From NCBI RefSeq assembly GCF_004212635.1, contig NZ_PSRT01000012.1:26476-90475 (forward strand): DNA of 64,000 bases, read 5' to 3'. Each line of letters begins with the position of its first letter. Position 1 is the stretch's first letter. Positions 7,121 to 16,148 of this stretch are shown here, in pieces. A model generated the notes under the pieces. That model made no database searches, was not told the origin of the DNA, and saw only the letters and a list, made by a program, of their open reading frames with translations. The DNA is from Bradyrhizobium genosp. SA-3 (GTDB lineage: Bacteria > Pseudomonadota > Alphaproteobacteria > Rhizobiales > Xanthobacteraceae). A program made the translations under genes and the position numbers.

Positions 7121-9302
7121 ATGGAAACGCAAGTTCGGACACCGCAGATGGTGTTTATGCAGCCGCAACGGCTAGTCGTACCTCTGTTTCAAAGACCTTA
7201 TGTTTGGAATCAAGAAACCCAATGGGAGCCACTTTGGGAGGACGTGCAACGTGTTGCGGAGCGCGTGCTTGCCCATCCGACCGATAAGCACCAGCCTCAC
7301 TTCCTTGGTGCCGTTGTGCTACAACAAATGCCGAACCAAGCGGGTTTGATGCAGCAGCGCACAATCATTGACGGTCAGCAAAGGTTAACAACGCTCCAGC
7401 TATTGCTCGATGCGCTTAGTGCTGAATTGACCGCAGCCCAAGCGTTGCCTTCTGCAGCACGTATCGAGCCGCTTGTGACCAATGCTGAGCCATTCTGCGC
7501 GAAGCCAGAGGATCGTTTTAATGTTTGGCCGACCAATCGGGACAGGCCGGCTTTCAACGAAGTGATGGGCGCAACTCCTCCTGTTGATCATGAGCAACTC
7601 AAATTTCGCAACGAACGAATGACACAGGCTCATTATTTTTTGTGAGCAATCGCGCGCATGGCTCAATGAAAAGGGTCCTGCGATGGTGCAACCGCGGGCG
7701 GCCGCAATAGAACGCTCAGTGCGCGAATTGATTCAATTGGTTGTAATCGATCTCGCGGCTGACGAGAATGCTCAAGAGATTTTCGAGACTCTGAACGCGC
7801 GTGGTGCTCAGTTTACCGCTGCCGACTTGATTAAGAACCTCATCTTTCAGCGTCTTCTCGAATCTGGAGCTGATGTTGAGGATGCCTATCAGAAGTATTG
7901 GAAGGAATTCGAGACGGGTTTCTGGGAAGTCGAGATAAGTGTTGGGCGGTTTCGCTATCCGCGATCATCTGTTTTTTTGAACCATTGGATCGTAGCGCAG
8001 ACGGGCGAAGAAGTAGTTGCGAGGGAGGTGTTCGACCGCTTCAAGCGCTTCGTGGACCACGATGCGCGCCTGCCTATGCAGGACCTGCTTAAACAAATCC
8101 ACGCAGCCGCTGGTGTTTACCGCAACTTCATTGAGGCTGCTGCGAGAGAAGGGGGCTCAATAGATCAACTTGGCTTGTTTGGATATCGAACAAGCGTTCT
8201 TGAGAGCGAGGTAATAAAACCTCTGGTACTGGCCCTCCTTGATCCACAAAGTCCTCCTGTTCCGGCGATCCAGCTAGATAAAGCATTGGATGTGATCGAA
8301 AGTTGGATGGTTCGCAGAGCGCTCGTGCGCGCCACAGCCAAAGGTTATAATCAGCTAATTGCGGAGCTCGTTGGGCAGCTTCGCGGTTGGGATAGAGCGA
8401 CCGTAGGCGATAGAATTCAAGCCTTTCTCGCAGGACAAACCGCAGAGAGCCGGTATTGGCCGGACGATGCTGAGCTAGAGCAGGAAATTACTGATCTCCA
8501 AGCTTACCGCCGTCTACGGCGGGGACGCCTTCGGATGGTTCTTGAAGCGATTGAGGATCATTTGCGCGGTTGGCGAGATGGTAAGCAAGGCCTCGGAGGG
8601 GAACGCGTAGCTCGCGGGAGGCTGGCGATTGAGCATGTGATGCCGCGAAAATGGCAGCAGCACTGGCCGACACAGGGCTCCGACGAGCAGGAGCGCGATA
8701 GACTTATACATACGCTAGGCAATCTTACTCTCCTGACCGGCAAGTTGAACTCAACGGTATCCAACGGTCCTTGGTGCGGAACGAACAGCAAGCGGGCAGG
8801 ACTTGAGGCGCATGACGTGCTCCTCCTAAATCGGACCTTGTTGAAAGAAGCAGGAGCGGAGTGGAACGACGATTCAATCAGTCGGCGTTCGCAAGAACTC
8901 GTACTAATCCTCGCGGAGATTTGGGCGGTACCCCCCGATCACCGCTCCGGCTTTGCCGTAACTCGGCGACGACCGGGAAGAAAGGTAGAACCCACAGACC
9001 TCATCAACGCGGGTCTTCTGCAGCCAGGAATGTCATTAATTCCAAAGCGCAAGAAATTCAGCCATCGTGTTGCTACGTTGTTAGCGGACGGGCGTGTAGA
9101 AGTGGACGGCGAGGCTTTTGCGAACGCCAGGGAGGCCGCAACAGCGATCTATGGAAAGAAGACCGGGGGGTGGTGGTTCTTCCTCACTGATCCGGCGTCA
9201 GGTCGCACACTACGAGCAGTTCGCCGCGACTACATCGAAGCTATGGCTGTTGATTCTGACGATGACGAACAGGGCGACGAGGATGACGATGACGAAACAT
9301 AG
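7121..9302 (+). pseudogene. DUF262-DUF1524 (GmrSD-like) protein with C-terminal RAMA-like domain, frameshifted
   Basis: Two frames make one protein of about 725 residues. The first (7121-7645) carries the DUF262 part: VPLFQRPYVWN near residue 20 and the IDGQQRLTTLQ nucleotide-binding motif near 83. The second (through 9302) continues with FETLNARGAQFTAADLIKN, the DUF1524 HNH-like nuclease motif IEHVMPRKW (about 8626-8652) and GNLTLLTGKLN...TVSN (about 8719-8763). It ends in a RAMA-like modified-DNA reader (LINAGLLQPG, then GRVEVDGEAFANAREAATAI) and an acidic tail. A run of six T (7636-7641) where five would keep frame creates a TGA at 7643. Known relatives restrict modified phage DNA. AT-richer codons than the neighbours suggest transfer. 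Confidence 0.82.
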
Positions 9303-9362
9303 ACGGCGCGGCGGCCCCGCCTCTGGCCGCAGCCCGCCCACCGCCCCGCTTCCATGGGGGAC

Positions 9363-9487
9363 AGCCCGCTGTCGTGTCAAATAGATGGCACGGCTCCGGA
9401 TGGAGCGAAGCGAAATTCGGGGACGCGTATCGTTGAGCTAAAGTCCCGGATTACGCTTGCGCTCCATCCGGGCTACGACAGCGGGCT
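9363..9487. repeat. Nested palindrome after malonyl-CoA decarboxylase
   Basis: Outer perfect 13-bp arms AGCCCGCTGTCGT (9363-9375) and ACGACAGCGGGCT (9475-9487) enclose imperfect inner arms CCGGATGGAGCGAAGCG and CGCTTGCGCTCCATCCGG. The right arm overlaps the stop codon of the minus-strand gene. It could act as a transcription end for that gene. The inner arms look like another Bradyrhizobium intergenic repeat type, but this is the only copy in the window. Confidence 0.7.
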
Positions 9488-10838
9488 ACGACAACCGCAT
9501 ATCCAGCAGCCGCCGTCCTTCGCCCTTCAGCAGCTTCTTCACTGCACCCGACGCCACGACCTCGCCGTCGTTGGCGTAGGCTTCGTGGTTCTTCTCGATG
9601 TCGTCGAGGCGGTAGAGGTAGTTGACCATGACGCCGGCGGATTCGCGCATGCCCTTCGGCGAGAGGTCCCCTAACCAGTTGATGCGCTCCAGCCGCGCGC
9701 CGTTGCCGAGATGGAAGCGGGCGACGGAATCGATCAGCTTGCCCTTCGGCGTGCGTGCTTTCAGGAAATAGTACGCTGCGAGCGGCTCCAGCAAGCTGCG
9801 GAGCAGCGTGGTCGTCTCAGGGTTCTCGAACCATTTGGGATCGTCGAGACGCTTCAGCGTCTCGCGGTCCTCGTCCGACAGCGGCAGGTCCTTGTCCTGC
9901 TTCACCCATTGCATGAAGCCCGGCACCGGTGACAGCGTCACGAAAGTGTCGAGCTTCGGCAGCTCGCGGCGGAGCTCCTCGACCACCTGCTTAATCAGGA
10001 AGCTGCCGAACGAGATGCCGCCAAGGCCACGCTGGGTGTTGGAGATCGAATAGAACACCGCGGTGCGGGCACGCTCGATCGGCAGATGCTGGCGGTCGAT
10101 CGCGAGCAGCGGCGCGATCGCACCGGGGATGGTCTCGGTCAGCGCCACCTCGACGAAGATCAGGGGCTCGTCGACCATCGCGGGGTGGAAGAAGGCGTAG
10201 CAGCGGCGGTCGACCGGATCGATGCGGCGGCGCAGATCGTCCCAGTCAGAGATCTCATGCACGGCTTCGTATCGGATGATCTTTTCGAGGATGTTGGCCG
10301 GGGTCGACCAGTCGATCCTGCGCAGCACGAGAAACCCCCTGTTGAACCACGAAGAGAGAAGATGCGAGACGTCGCGATCAAGCGCGGCGAGATCGGTGTG
10401 CCCGTTCATCATGCCGAGCAGATCGGCGCGCATGCTGACGAGGTCGCCGGTGCCGCCCGGCGCGCGGTTGAGGCGGCGGATCAGCTCCTGCCGCCGCGGC
10501 TCGGAAGCGAAATGCAGCGAGCTCGCGTCCTCGTCGGTGGGCTGGGCGCGCCATTTCTCGATCGCCTTGGACAGCCGCTCGCGATCGGGGCCGAAATCGC
10601 GCACCAGCGCCTCGAAGAAAGCGCGGCGTCCGGCCGCATCCAGCTCCTGGTAGAGGTCGAGTACCTCCCGCGCCATCGCGGTGCCCGAGGCTTCGCCCCG
10701 GCCCGAGAGCAGCGCGTCGCAAAGCGCCATCAGCCCGGCGGCGTCTGGTTTGGTGTCCGAGCCGTCGCCGCGGCGAAGCAGCGTGCGGCCGCGCTCGGAG
10801 ATGGTGGCGAGCAGGTCGGAGAAGAAGGCGTTGGCCAT
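9486..10838 (-). CDS. Malonyl-CoA decarboxylase
   Basis: A 450-residue enzyme releasing CO2 from malonyl-CoA to give acetyl-CoA. The N-terminal helical domain is followed by a GNAT-like catalytic domain with HPAMVDEPLIFVEVAL and FYSISNTQRGLGGISFGSFL (catalytic Ser region). FHLGNGARLERINWLGD holds the catalytic His. Length and motifs match the bacterial form. In other rhizobia it sits in a mat operon with malonyl-CoA synthetase and a malonate carrier. Here neither partner is adjacent, so substrate supply must come from elsewhere. No targeting peptide is seen. Confidence 0.93.
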   Translation of the reverse strand: MANAFFSDLLATISERGRTLLRRGDGSDTKPDAAGLMALCDALLSGRGEASGTAMAREVLDLYQELDAAGRRAFFEALVRDFGPDRERLSKAIEKWRAQPTDEDASSLHFASEPRRQELIRRLNRAPGGTGDLVSMRADLLGMMNGHTDLAALDRDVSHLLSSWFNRGFLVLRRIDWSTPANILEKIIRYEAVHEISDWDDLRRRIDPVDRRCYAFFHPAMVDEPLIFVEVALTETIPGAIAPLLAIDRQHLPIERARTAVFYSISNTQRGLGGISFGSFLIKQVVEELRRELPKLDTFVTLSPVPGFMQWVKQDKDLPLSDEDRETLKRLDDPKWFENPETTTLLRSLLEPLAAYYFLKARTPKGKLIDSVARFHLGNGARLERINWLGDLSPKGMRESAGVMVNYLYRLDDIEKNHEAYANDGEVVASGAVKKLLKGEGRRLLDMRLS

Positions 10839-10998
10839 CTGGACTTTTCGATTCCGGTTTGTGCGATGCGGAAGCTTACATGGGATTTAGGCGGAAGCCG
10901 ATCACAATCAAGCAGGGGAATGCGGCATCTTTAGTTGGGCTGCGCGCCAACACCGAGACTGTCATGCCCCCGCCGGCCGCTATCCAGCACGCTGCTGC

Positions 10999-11090
10999 CG
11001 TAGGGTGGGCAAAGGCGCACTTGCGCCGTGCCCACCATATCTCCTTGATCTCGGGAAGTGGTGGGCACGCTTCGCTTTGCCCACCCTACG
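10999..11090. repeat. Intergenic palindrome, family H, copy 1
   Basis: CGTAGGGTGGGCAAAG and CTTTGCCCACCCTACG are perfect 16-bp outer arms, with an inner GTGCCCACCA and TGGTGGGCAC pair. A sister element with the same CGTAGGGTGGG ends is at 55973-56087. The rest of the 300-bp gap 10839-11138 contains nothing I recognise. Confidence 0.85.
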
Positions 11091-11138
11091 ACGTCTTGCG
11101 GCCTGGCGACAGCCGCTTTCGCCAGCGATGACATGGAG

Positions 11139-11948
11139 CTACACCTTCCCCGCAAACTCCGTCGGCGTCCGCCCCGTCACCTGCCGAAACGCCGCCGAGA
11201 ACGCCGGCACACTGGCATAGCCCAGCGATGTCGCGAGCTGCTTCACCGACACGTTCGCATCCGTCGATAGCCGCTGGATCGCCGCCGCAATCCTTGCGCG
11301 CTGGCACCAGCTCTTGAAGCTCAGCTGCGTTTCCGTGGAGAACAGCCGCGACAGCGTGCGGGCGGAGGTTCCGACCGCGCGCGCCAGCGTGTCGATGTCG
11401 TGCAGGCCGGTGGGATCGTCGAGCACGATCATCGCGGCGCGGCGGCAGCGCACTTCGCGCGGCAGCGGCACGAGGGTCGTGGAATCCTCGGCCTGGTGCA
11501 ATTCCAGCATCACGAGACGAACCAGTAGCTCGGTCCGCGCCTCGGTACTGCGGGCATCGAACAGCGCCAGGATCGCCTGGTGCAGCAGCGGCGACACCCG
11601 GACCACGAACTCCTTGGTCAGTCCCTCATATTGCTGCTCGCGCTTCAGCCAGGGCAAGTCGAAATACAGCGTGCGCATCTCGATGTCGGCGAGCAGGTCG
11701 ATGGCATGCTCGAGCCCGACGGGCACCCAGACCGCGCGGTCCGGCGGCACCAGCCAGCGCCCTCCGGGCGTCGTCACCTGCATGGTGCCCTTGGCGGCAT
11801 AGATCAGCTGCGCCTCGCGGTGCAAGTGCGGGTCGATCCGCAACCCCTTGGGATAGTCGCGCGCGACCAGGTGCACGCCCGCGGTCGAGCGGTGGTTGCC
11901 CCGGACCTCCCGGAGAATTGGCGTTTCGACGACAGTCATTGGCAGCAT
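11139..11948 (-). CDS. AraC-family transcriptional regulator with N-terminal cupin
   Basis: A 269-residue regulator. The N-terminal half is an AraC-type cupin sensor (DPHLHREAQLIYAAKGTMQV, then GGRWLVPPDRAVWVPVGLEH). The C-terminal half has two helix-turn-helix motifs: DIDTLARAVGTSARTLSRLF and VSVKQLATSLGYASVPAFSA, ending FRQVTGRTPTEFA. It is divergent from the MFS gene at 11999 with only 50 bp between, so it very likely controls that transporter and itself. Either Met at 11948 or 11939 could be the start. Confidence 0.88.
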   Translation of the reverse strand: MLPMTVVETPILREVRGNHRSTAGVHLVARDYPKGLRIDPHLHREAQLIYAAKGTMQVTTPGGRWLVPPDRAVWVPVGLEHAIDLLADIEMRTLYFDLPWLKREQQYEGLTKEFVVRVSPLLHQAILALFDARSTEARTELLVRLVMLELHQAEDSTTLVPLPREVRCRRAAMIVLDDPTGLHDIDTLARAVGTSARTLSRLFSTETQLSFKSWCQRARIAAAIQRLSTDANVSVKQLATSLGYASVPAFSAAFRQVTGRTPTEFAGKV

Positions 11949-11998
11949 CCCGTCTGGCCTGCGACATATAACTCATTTCGGAGCAGGAGAGGATTCGT

Positions 11999-13171
11999 AT
12001 GAACAGCCCCAGCCGGGTCATCAGTTTCGTCAATGCCGGCCATTTCATCGACCACTATTCGATGCTGATCTTTGCCGCCGCTGTCATCATCATGGGGCCG
12101 GCGCTCGGCATGGCCTATTCGGAACTCTTGCCTTACGCGACGCCGGGCTTCGTCGCGTTCGGCGCGGGCTCGCTGCTGACCGGCTGGCTCGGGGATCGCT
12201 GGAGCCGCCGCCACATGATGCTGATCTTCTTCGTCGGCATCGGCGCCTCCATGATCGCGGTCGGCTTCGTGCGGACCCCGGCGCAGCTCGGCGCGGCGCT
12301 GCTCGCGATCGGCATGTTTGCCTCGATCTATCATCCGGTCGGCACCGCGATGATCGTGTCCTATGCCGACAAGCTCGGCCGCGAGATGGGGCTCAACGGC
12401 GTCTGGGGCAATCTCGGCGTTGCCTCCTCGGCGCTGGTCACCGGCGTGATCGGCCAATATCTCGGCTGGCGCTTCGCCTTCATCGTTCCCGGTGTCGTCA
12501 CCATCCTGATCGGTGTCGCGTTCGCGCTCACCGTCGTCCATGAGGACCGCAAGGGCTCCAAGCAGGCAGCGGCGCAGGCGCGCGTCGCCAAGCAGGACAT
12601 GTGGCGCGTGGCGCTGTCGCTCCTGATCGTCGTGATCGCGATCTCCACCACCTTCAACGCCGTCACCGTGGCGCTGCCGAAACTGTTCGCGGAGCGGCTC
12701 GCGGACCTGACCAAGAGCCCGGCGCTGCTCGGCGTCATCGCGGCCGGTGTCTACGTGTTCGGCGCGATGACGCAGTACACGATCGGCCGGCTGCTCGACC
12801 GCTATTCGCTGAAGACGGTGGCACTGCCGCTGTCCTTCATGCTGGCGCCGTTCCTGTATCTGGCCGCAAGCCTGTCCAATCTGCCGCTGATCGTGGTTTC
12901 GATCGGCATCGTCATGGGCGCGTTCGGGCAGGTCACGGTGAACGACGCCATGGTCGGCAAGTACACCACCGAAGAGTGGCGCTCGCGCGCCTATGCCGTG
13001 CGCTATTTCGTCGGTTTCACCGCGGCCGGTGCCTCGGTCGGTCTGGTCGCCTGGCTCTACGAGCAGGGCGGCTTCGTCACCATGCTGCACGCCTTCGCCG
13101 CCCTCTGCCTGCTCGCGATCGCCGCCGCGCTGATCCTGCCGCGCGAGATCCGGACGCCTCAGGCGGCGTGA
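11999..13171 (+). CDS. MFS transporter
   Basis: A 390-residue major facilitator protein with about 12 hydrophobic segments. The loop 2-3 signature appears as GWLGDRWSRRHMM. The segment FASIYHPVGTAMIVSYADK resembles the HP-motif region of fosmidomycin-resistance-type carriers, so a drug or metabolite exporter is possible, but the substrate is unknown. The second half begins after a basic cytoplasmic loop (HEDRKGSKQAAAQARVAKQD). It is paired with the divergent AraC regulator and followed by family B and A palindromes. Confidence 0.87.
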   Translation: MNSPSRVISFVNAGHFIDHYSMLIFAAAVIIMGPALGMAYSELLPYATPGFVAFGAGSLLTGWLGDRWSRRHMMLIFFVGIGASMIAVGFVRTPAQLGAALLAIGMFASIYHPVGTAMIVSYADKLGREMGLNGVWGNLGVASSALVTGVIGQYLGWRFAFIVPGVVTILIGVAFALTVVHEDRKGSKQAAAQARVAKQDMWRVALSLLIVVIAISTTFNAVTVALPKLFAERLADLTKSPALLGVIAAGVYVFGAMTQYTIGRLLDRYSLKTVALPLSFMLAPFLYLAASLSNLPLIVVSIGIVMGAFGQVTVNDAMVGKYTTEEWRSRAYAVRYFVGFTAAGASVGLVAWLYEQGGFVTMLHAFAALCLLAIAAALILPREIRTPQAA

Positions 13172-13177
13172 AGGCTC

Positions 13178-13283
13178 CGTCATTCCGGGGCGCGCGAAAG
13201 CGCGAACCCTGAATCCATCAAGCGGCAGAGATTGCGGACAAATGGATTCCGGGCTCGTCGCTACGCGACGCCCCGGAATGACG
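13178..13283. repeat. Intergenic palindrome, family B, copy 1
   Basis: CGTCATTCCGGGGCGCG opens, GCCCCGGAATGACG closes, with inner TGAATCCAT and ATGGATTCCGGGCTCG. Copies are at 53470-53578 and 60158-60261. It begins 6 bp after the MFS stop codon. Confidence 0.87.
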
Positions 13284-13311
13284 AGAGAGATGCGCACGGC
13301 TGTCTCGACTT

Positions 13312-13434
13312 CGTCATTGCGAGGAGCTCTTGCGACGAAGCAATCCAGAATCATCCCGCGGAGGGACTCTGGATTGCTTCGCGGAGCCTGTCATCGGGCC
13401 GCGCTTCGCGCGGACCCGTTGGCTCGCAATGACG
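13312..13434. repeat. Intergenic palindrome, family A, copy 3 (enlarged)
   Basis: It has the same ends as the other family A copies (CGTCATTGCGAGGAGC and GCTCGCAATGACG, with GAAGCAATCCAGA and TCTGGATTGCTTC inside). About 35 extra bases rich in GCGC follow the second inner arm, which makes it longer than the 87-88 bp copies. It sits 29 bp after a family B element, a tandem of two repeat types. Confidence 0.82.
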
Positions 13435-13716
13435 GAGAACAGTCGCAATGACGGGGGATGTGGCGGCATGTCGCGTAGCGCCTGCCGATGATGCCATTCT
13501 GCCGGTGTTTTGCCCGACGTGTCAAATGCCGGTGCGGCCGGAAAACCTCAGCGCGCACAACGCCGTTCTACTGTGCATGGGGTTGTTTTCGCATTTTTTG
13601 TTGAAGCACCCCCAAGGCCCCGGCAGCGGAAAGCCGGAACTCCCTCCGCCTCCCGCGGGTTCTACCCCTGTCGCCCCGGCGCTTCGCCGGGCAGATGAAG
13701 GGGGAATGACACCCGC
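13435..13716. other. Intergenic region upstream of the antiporter
   Basis: No credible gene. TGTTTTGCCCGAC (13506-13518) is the exact reverse complement of 13 bases at 56563-56575. The following stretch, GTGCATGGGGTTGTTTTCGC, resembles sequence I recall as recurrent between Bradyrhizobium genes. A CCCCGGCGCTTCGCCGGG hairpin lies near 13675-13692. The antiporter promoter should be in here, but I cannot place it. Confidence 0.45.
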
Positions 13717-15978
13717 ATGCAGTGGAGCCTGCTCCGACCGGTCGGCCTTGTCCCCGCGGCGCTTGTCCTCACCACCATTGCGGCGAGTGCTGAGGGCGGC
13801 AAATCGGCCGGCCCGTCCGAATTCCTCCTGGTGGCGCAGATCGTCTTGCTGATCGGGGTCGGCCGCGGTCTCGGCGAGATCATGCAGCGCATCGGCCAGC
13901 CCTCGGTGATGGGCGAACTGCTCGCCGGCATCATCCTGGGGCCGTCGCTGTTCGGCTGGATCTGGCCCGAGGCGCAGCATGCGATCTTCCCGAAGACGCC
14001 CGAGCAGAAGGCGATGATCGACGGCATCGCCCAGTTCGGCATTCTCCTGCTGCTGCTGCTGACCGGCATGGAGACCGACCTCAAGCTGGTGCGGAGGGTC
14101 GGCAGGGCGGCGATCGCGATCTCGATTGCCGGCATCCTCGTGCCCTTCGCCTTCGGCTTTGCGCTCGGCGAGTTCCTGCCGGATGCGCTGCTGCCCGATC
14201 CGCACGCGCGCCTCGTGGCCTCGCTGTTCATGGGCACGGCACTGTCGATCTCCTCGGTGAAGATCGTCGCCGTGGTCGTGCGCGAGATGAACTTCATGCG
14301 CCGCAATGTCGGGCAGATCATCGTCGCGACCGCCGTCATCGACGACACCATCGGCTGGATCATCATCGCCGTCATCTTCAGCCTGGCCTCACACGGCACG
14401 CTCGATATCGCCTCCGTGGCCAAGGCCATGCTGGGAACGTTCGCCTTCCTGGCCGTCAGCTTCACCATTGGCCGTCGCCTGGTGTTCCAGCTGATCCGCT
14501 GGGCCAACGACAACCTCGTCAGCGCGGCGGCGGTCATCACGGTGATCCTGCTGTTGATGAGCGTCATGGCTATGATCACGCATCTGATCGGCGTCCACAC
14601 CGTGCTAGGTGCCTTCGTCGCCGGCATCCTGGTCGGGGAGTCCCCGATCCTGACGCGGCAGATCGACGAGCGCCTGCGCGGCCTGATCTCGAGCTTCTTC
14701 ATGCCGGTGTTTTTCGGCCTCGCCGGCCTCAGCGCCGACCTTTCGGTGCTTCGCGATCCCAATCTCCTGATGCTCACCGGCCTGCTGGTCGTGATCGCCA
14801 GCGTCGGCAAGTTCGGCGGCGCGTTCGTCGGCGGCACCCTGGGCGGGCTGAATGCGAGGGAATCGCTGGCGCTCGCCAGCGGCATGAACGCGCGCGGCTC
14901 GACCGAGGTGATCATCGCCACCATCGGCCTCTCCATCGGCGTGCTCAGCCAGAACCTGTTCACCATGATCGTGACCATGGCGATCCTGACCACGATGGCG
15001 ATGCCGCCGATGCTACGCGCGGCACTGGCAAAGCTGCCTGTGAACGAGGAGGAGAAGGAGCGGCTGGAGCGGGAAGAATTCGAGAAGCGCGGCTTCATCG
15101 CCAATCTCGAACGTCCCTTGCTCGCGGTGGACGAGAGCGTCAACGCCACCTTCGCCGCGCATGTCGCGGGCGTGATTGCCGGCATGCGCGGCCTGCCGAT
15201 CACCGTGCTGCACATCGGCGAGCGCGCCAGGGTGCAGGACAAGGGCGAGGACGACAGCCACGAAGCCGTGGTGAAGAAGGCGGCCGCAACCGTGTCCGCC
15301 AATGGTGGCGGCGAAGCCGGCAGCGTCGATGTCGTCACCCGGACCAGGCGCGCGGAGCTCGGCGAGACCATTGCCGACGAAGCGCGCAAAGGCTTTGACC
15401 TTCTCGTCGTCGGCATCGACAAGGTCGCTGCCGCCAAGGATCGCTTCGACCGGAAGATCGAGGACATCGCCGCCGAGTTCGAGGGGCCGCTCGCGATCGT
15501 GGTGGCCAAGGGCAGGCACCTGAAGCAGCCGGTGCCCGACGCGCTCAACATTCTCGTTCCGGTCTCCGGCAGCGGCGTCTCCAAGCGCGGCGCCGAGGTC
15601 GCGGTGGCGCTGGCGCAGGCCGGCTCAGGCTCGCTCCGGGTGATCTATGTGACGACGACGCGCGACAAGGGCGCGCAGCGCGGCACCTCTCGCGGACTGA
15701 GCCAGGAGACGGGCATCCTCAAGGACACCAGCGATCTCGCCGCCCGCTACGACGTCGACATCACCACGACGCTGCGCGTGAACCGGGCGCCGGAGGCGGC
15801 GATCCTGCGCGAGATCGACACCACCGACGTCGACCTCGTGGTCATGGGCGTCGACCGGATCCAGGCCGACCATCTCTCCTTCGGCGGCGTCGCCGCCGCA
15901 GTGCTGAGGCAGTCGAAGGTATCCGTGCTGCTGGTCTCGAGCGGCGAGGCGCGACAGGCACCAGCGGAGAAGGCTTAG
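13717..15978 (+). CDS. CPA2-type cation/proton antiporter with C-terminal UspA-like region
   Basis: A 753-residue membrane protein. A signal-like first segment ends near ASAEGGKS. About 12 membrane spans of the Na+/H+ exchanger (KefB/NapA-like) fold follow, up to residue 440, including IGQPSVMGELLAGIILGPSL, the paired acidic VIDDTIGW, and GVHTVLGAFVAGILVG. The C-terminal 300 residues form a soluble region with two universal-stress-like halves (RPLLAVDESVNATFAAHVAG; ALNILVPVSGSGVSKRGAEV), the second with a VDLVVMGVDR strand. It probably exports Na+ or K+ in exchange for protons, with the Usp part regulating gating. It converges on the RND operon. Confidence 0.87.
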   Translation: MQWSLLRPVGLVPAALVLTTIAASAEGGKSAGPSEFLLVAQIVLLIGVGRGLGEIMQRIGQPSVMGELLAGIILGPSLFGWIWPEAQHAIFPKTPEQKAMIDGIAQFGILLLLLLTGMETDLKLVRRVGRAAIAISIAGILVPFAFGFALGEFLPDALLPDPHARLVASLFMGTALSISSVKIVAVVVREMNFMRRNVGQIIVATAVIDDTIGWIIIAVIFSLASHGTLDIASVAKAMLGTFAFLAVSFTIGRRLVFQLIRWANDNLVSAAAVITVILLLMSVMAMITHLIGVHTVLGAFVAGILVGESPILTRQIDERLRGLISSFFMPVFFGLAGLSADLSVLRDPNLLMLTGLLVVIASVGKFGGAFVGGTLGGLNARESLALASGMNARGSTEVIIATIGLSIGVLSQNLFTMIVTMAILTTMAMPPMLRAALAKLPVNEEEKERLEREEFEKRGFIANLERPLLAVDESVNATFAAHVAGVIAGMRGLPITVLHIGERARVQDKGEDDSHEAVVKKAAATVSANGGGEAGSVDVVTRTRRAELGETIADEARKGFDLLVVGIDKVAAAKDRFDRKIEDIAAEFEGPLAIVVAKGRHLKQPVPDALNILVPVSGSGVSKRGAEVAVALAQAGSGSLRVIYVTTTRDKGAQRGTSRGLSQETGILKDTSDLAARYDVDITTTLRVNRAPEAAILREIDTTDVDLVVMGVDRIQADHLSFGGVAAAVLRQSKVSVLLVSSGEARQAPAEKA

Positions 15979-15990
15979 ACGACGGTGCGC

Positions 15991-16109
15991 TCCCTCTCCC
16001 GCTTGCGGGAGAGGGTTGGGGAGAGGGTGTCTCCACATTGGACACTCCCCCAGAGGAGAGAGCTCTCACCCGGCGCTACGCGCCGACCTCTCCCGCAAGC
16101 GGGAGAGGT
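15991..16109. repeat. Intergenic palindrome, family G, copy 1, between convergent genes
   Basis: CCTCTCCCGCTTGCGGGAGAGG is a hairpin at the left. CCTCTCCCGCAAGCGGGAGAGG is a second hairpin at the right, and the two halves also pair with each other. It lies between the convergent antiporter and RND genes, a good position for a bidirectional terminator. Confidence 0.82.
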
Positions 16110-16148
16110 TCCACCGAGAACGCCGCGCCGCTGATCCTACCGACACTC

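Noticed and set aside
13662..15584. 640-codon open frame on the minus strand
   Set aside because: Antisense to the antiporter gene; Ser/Arg/Thr/Ala-rich with no domain.
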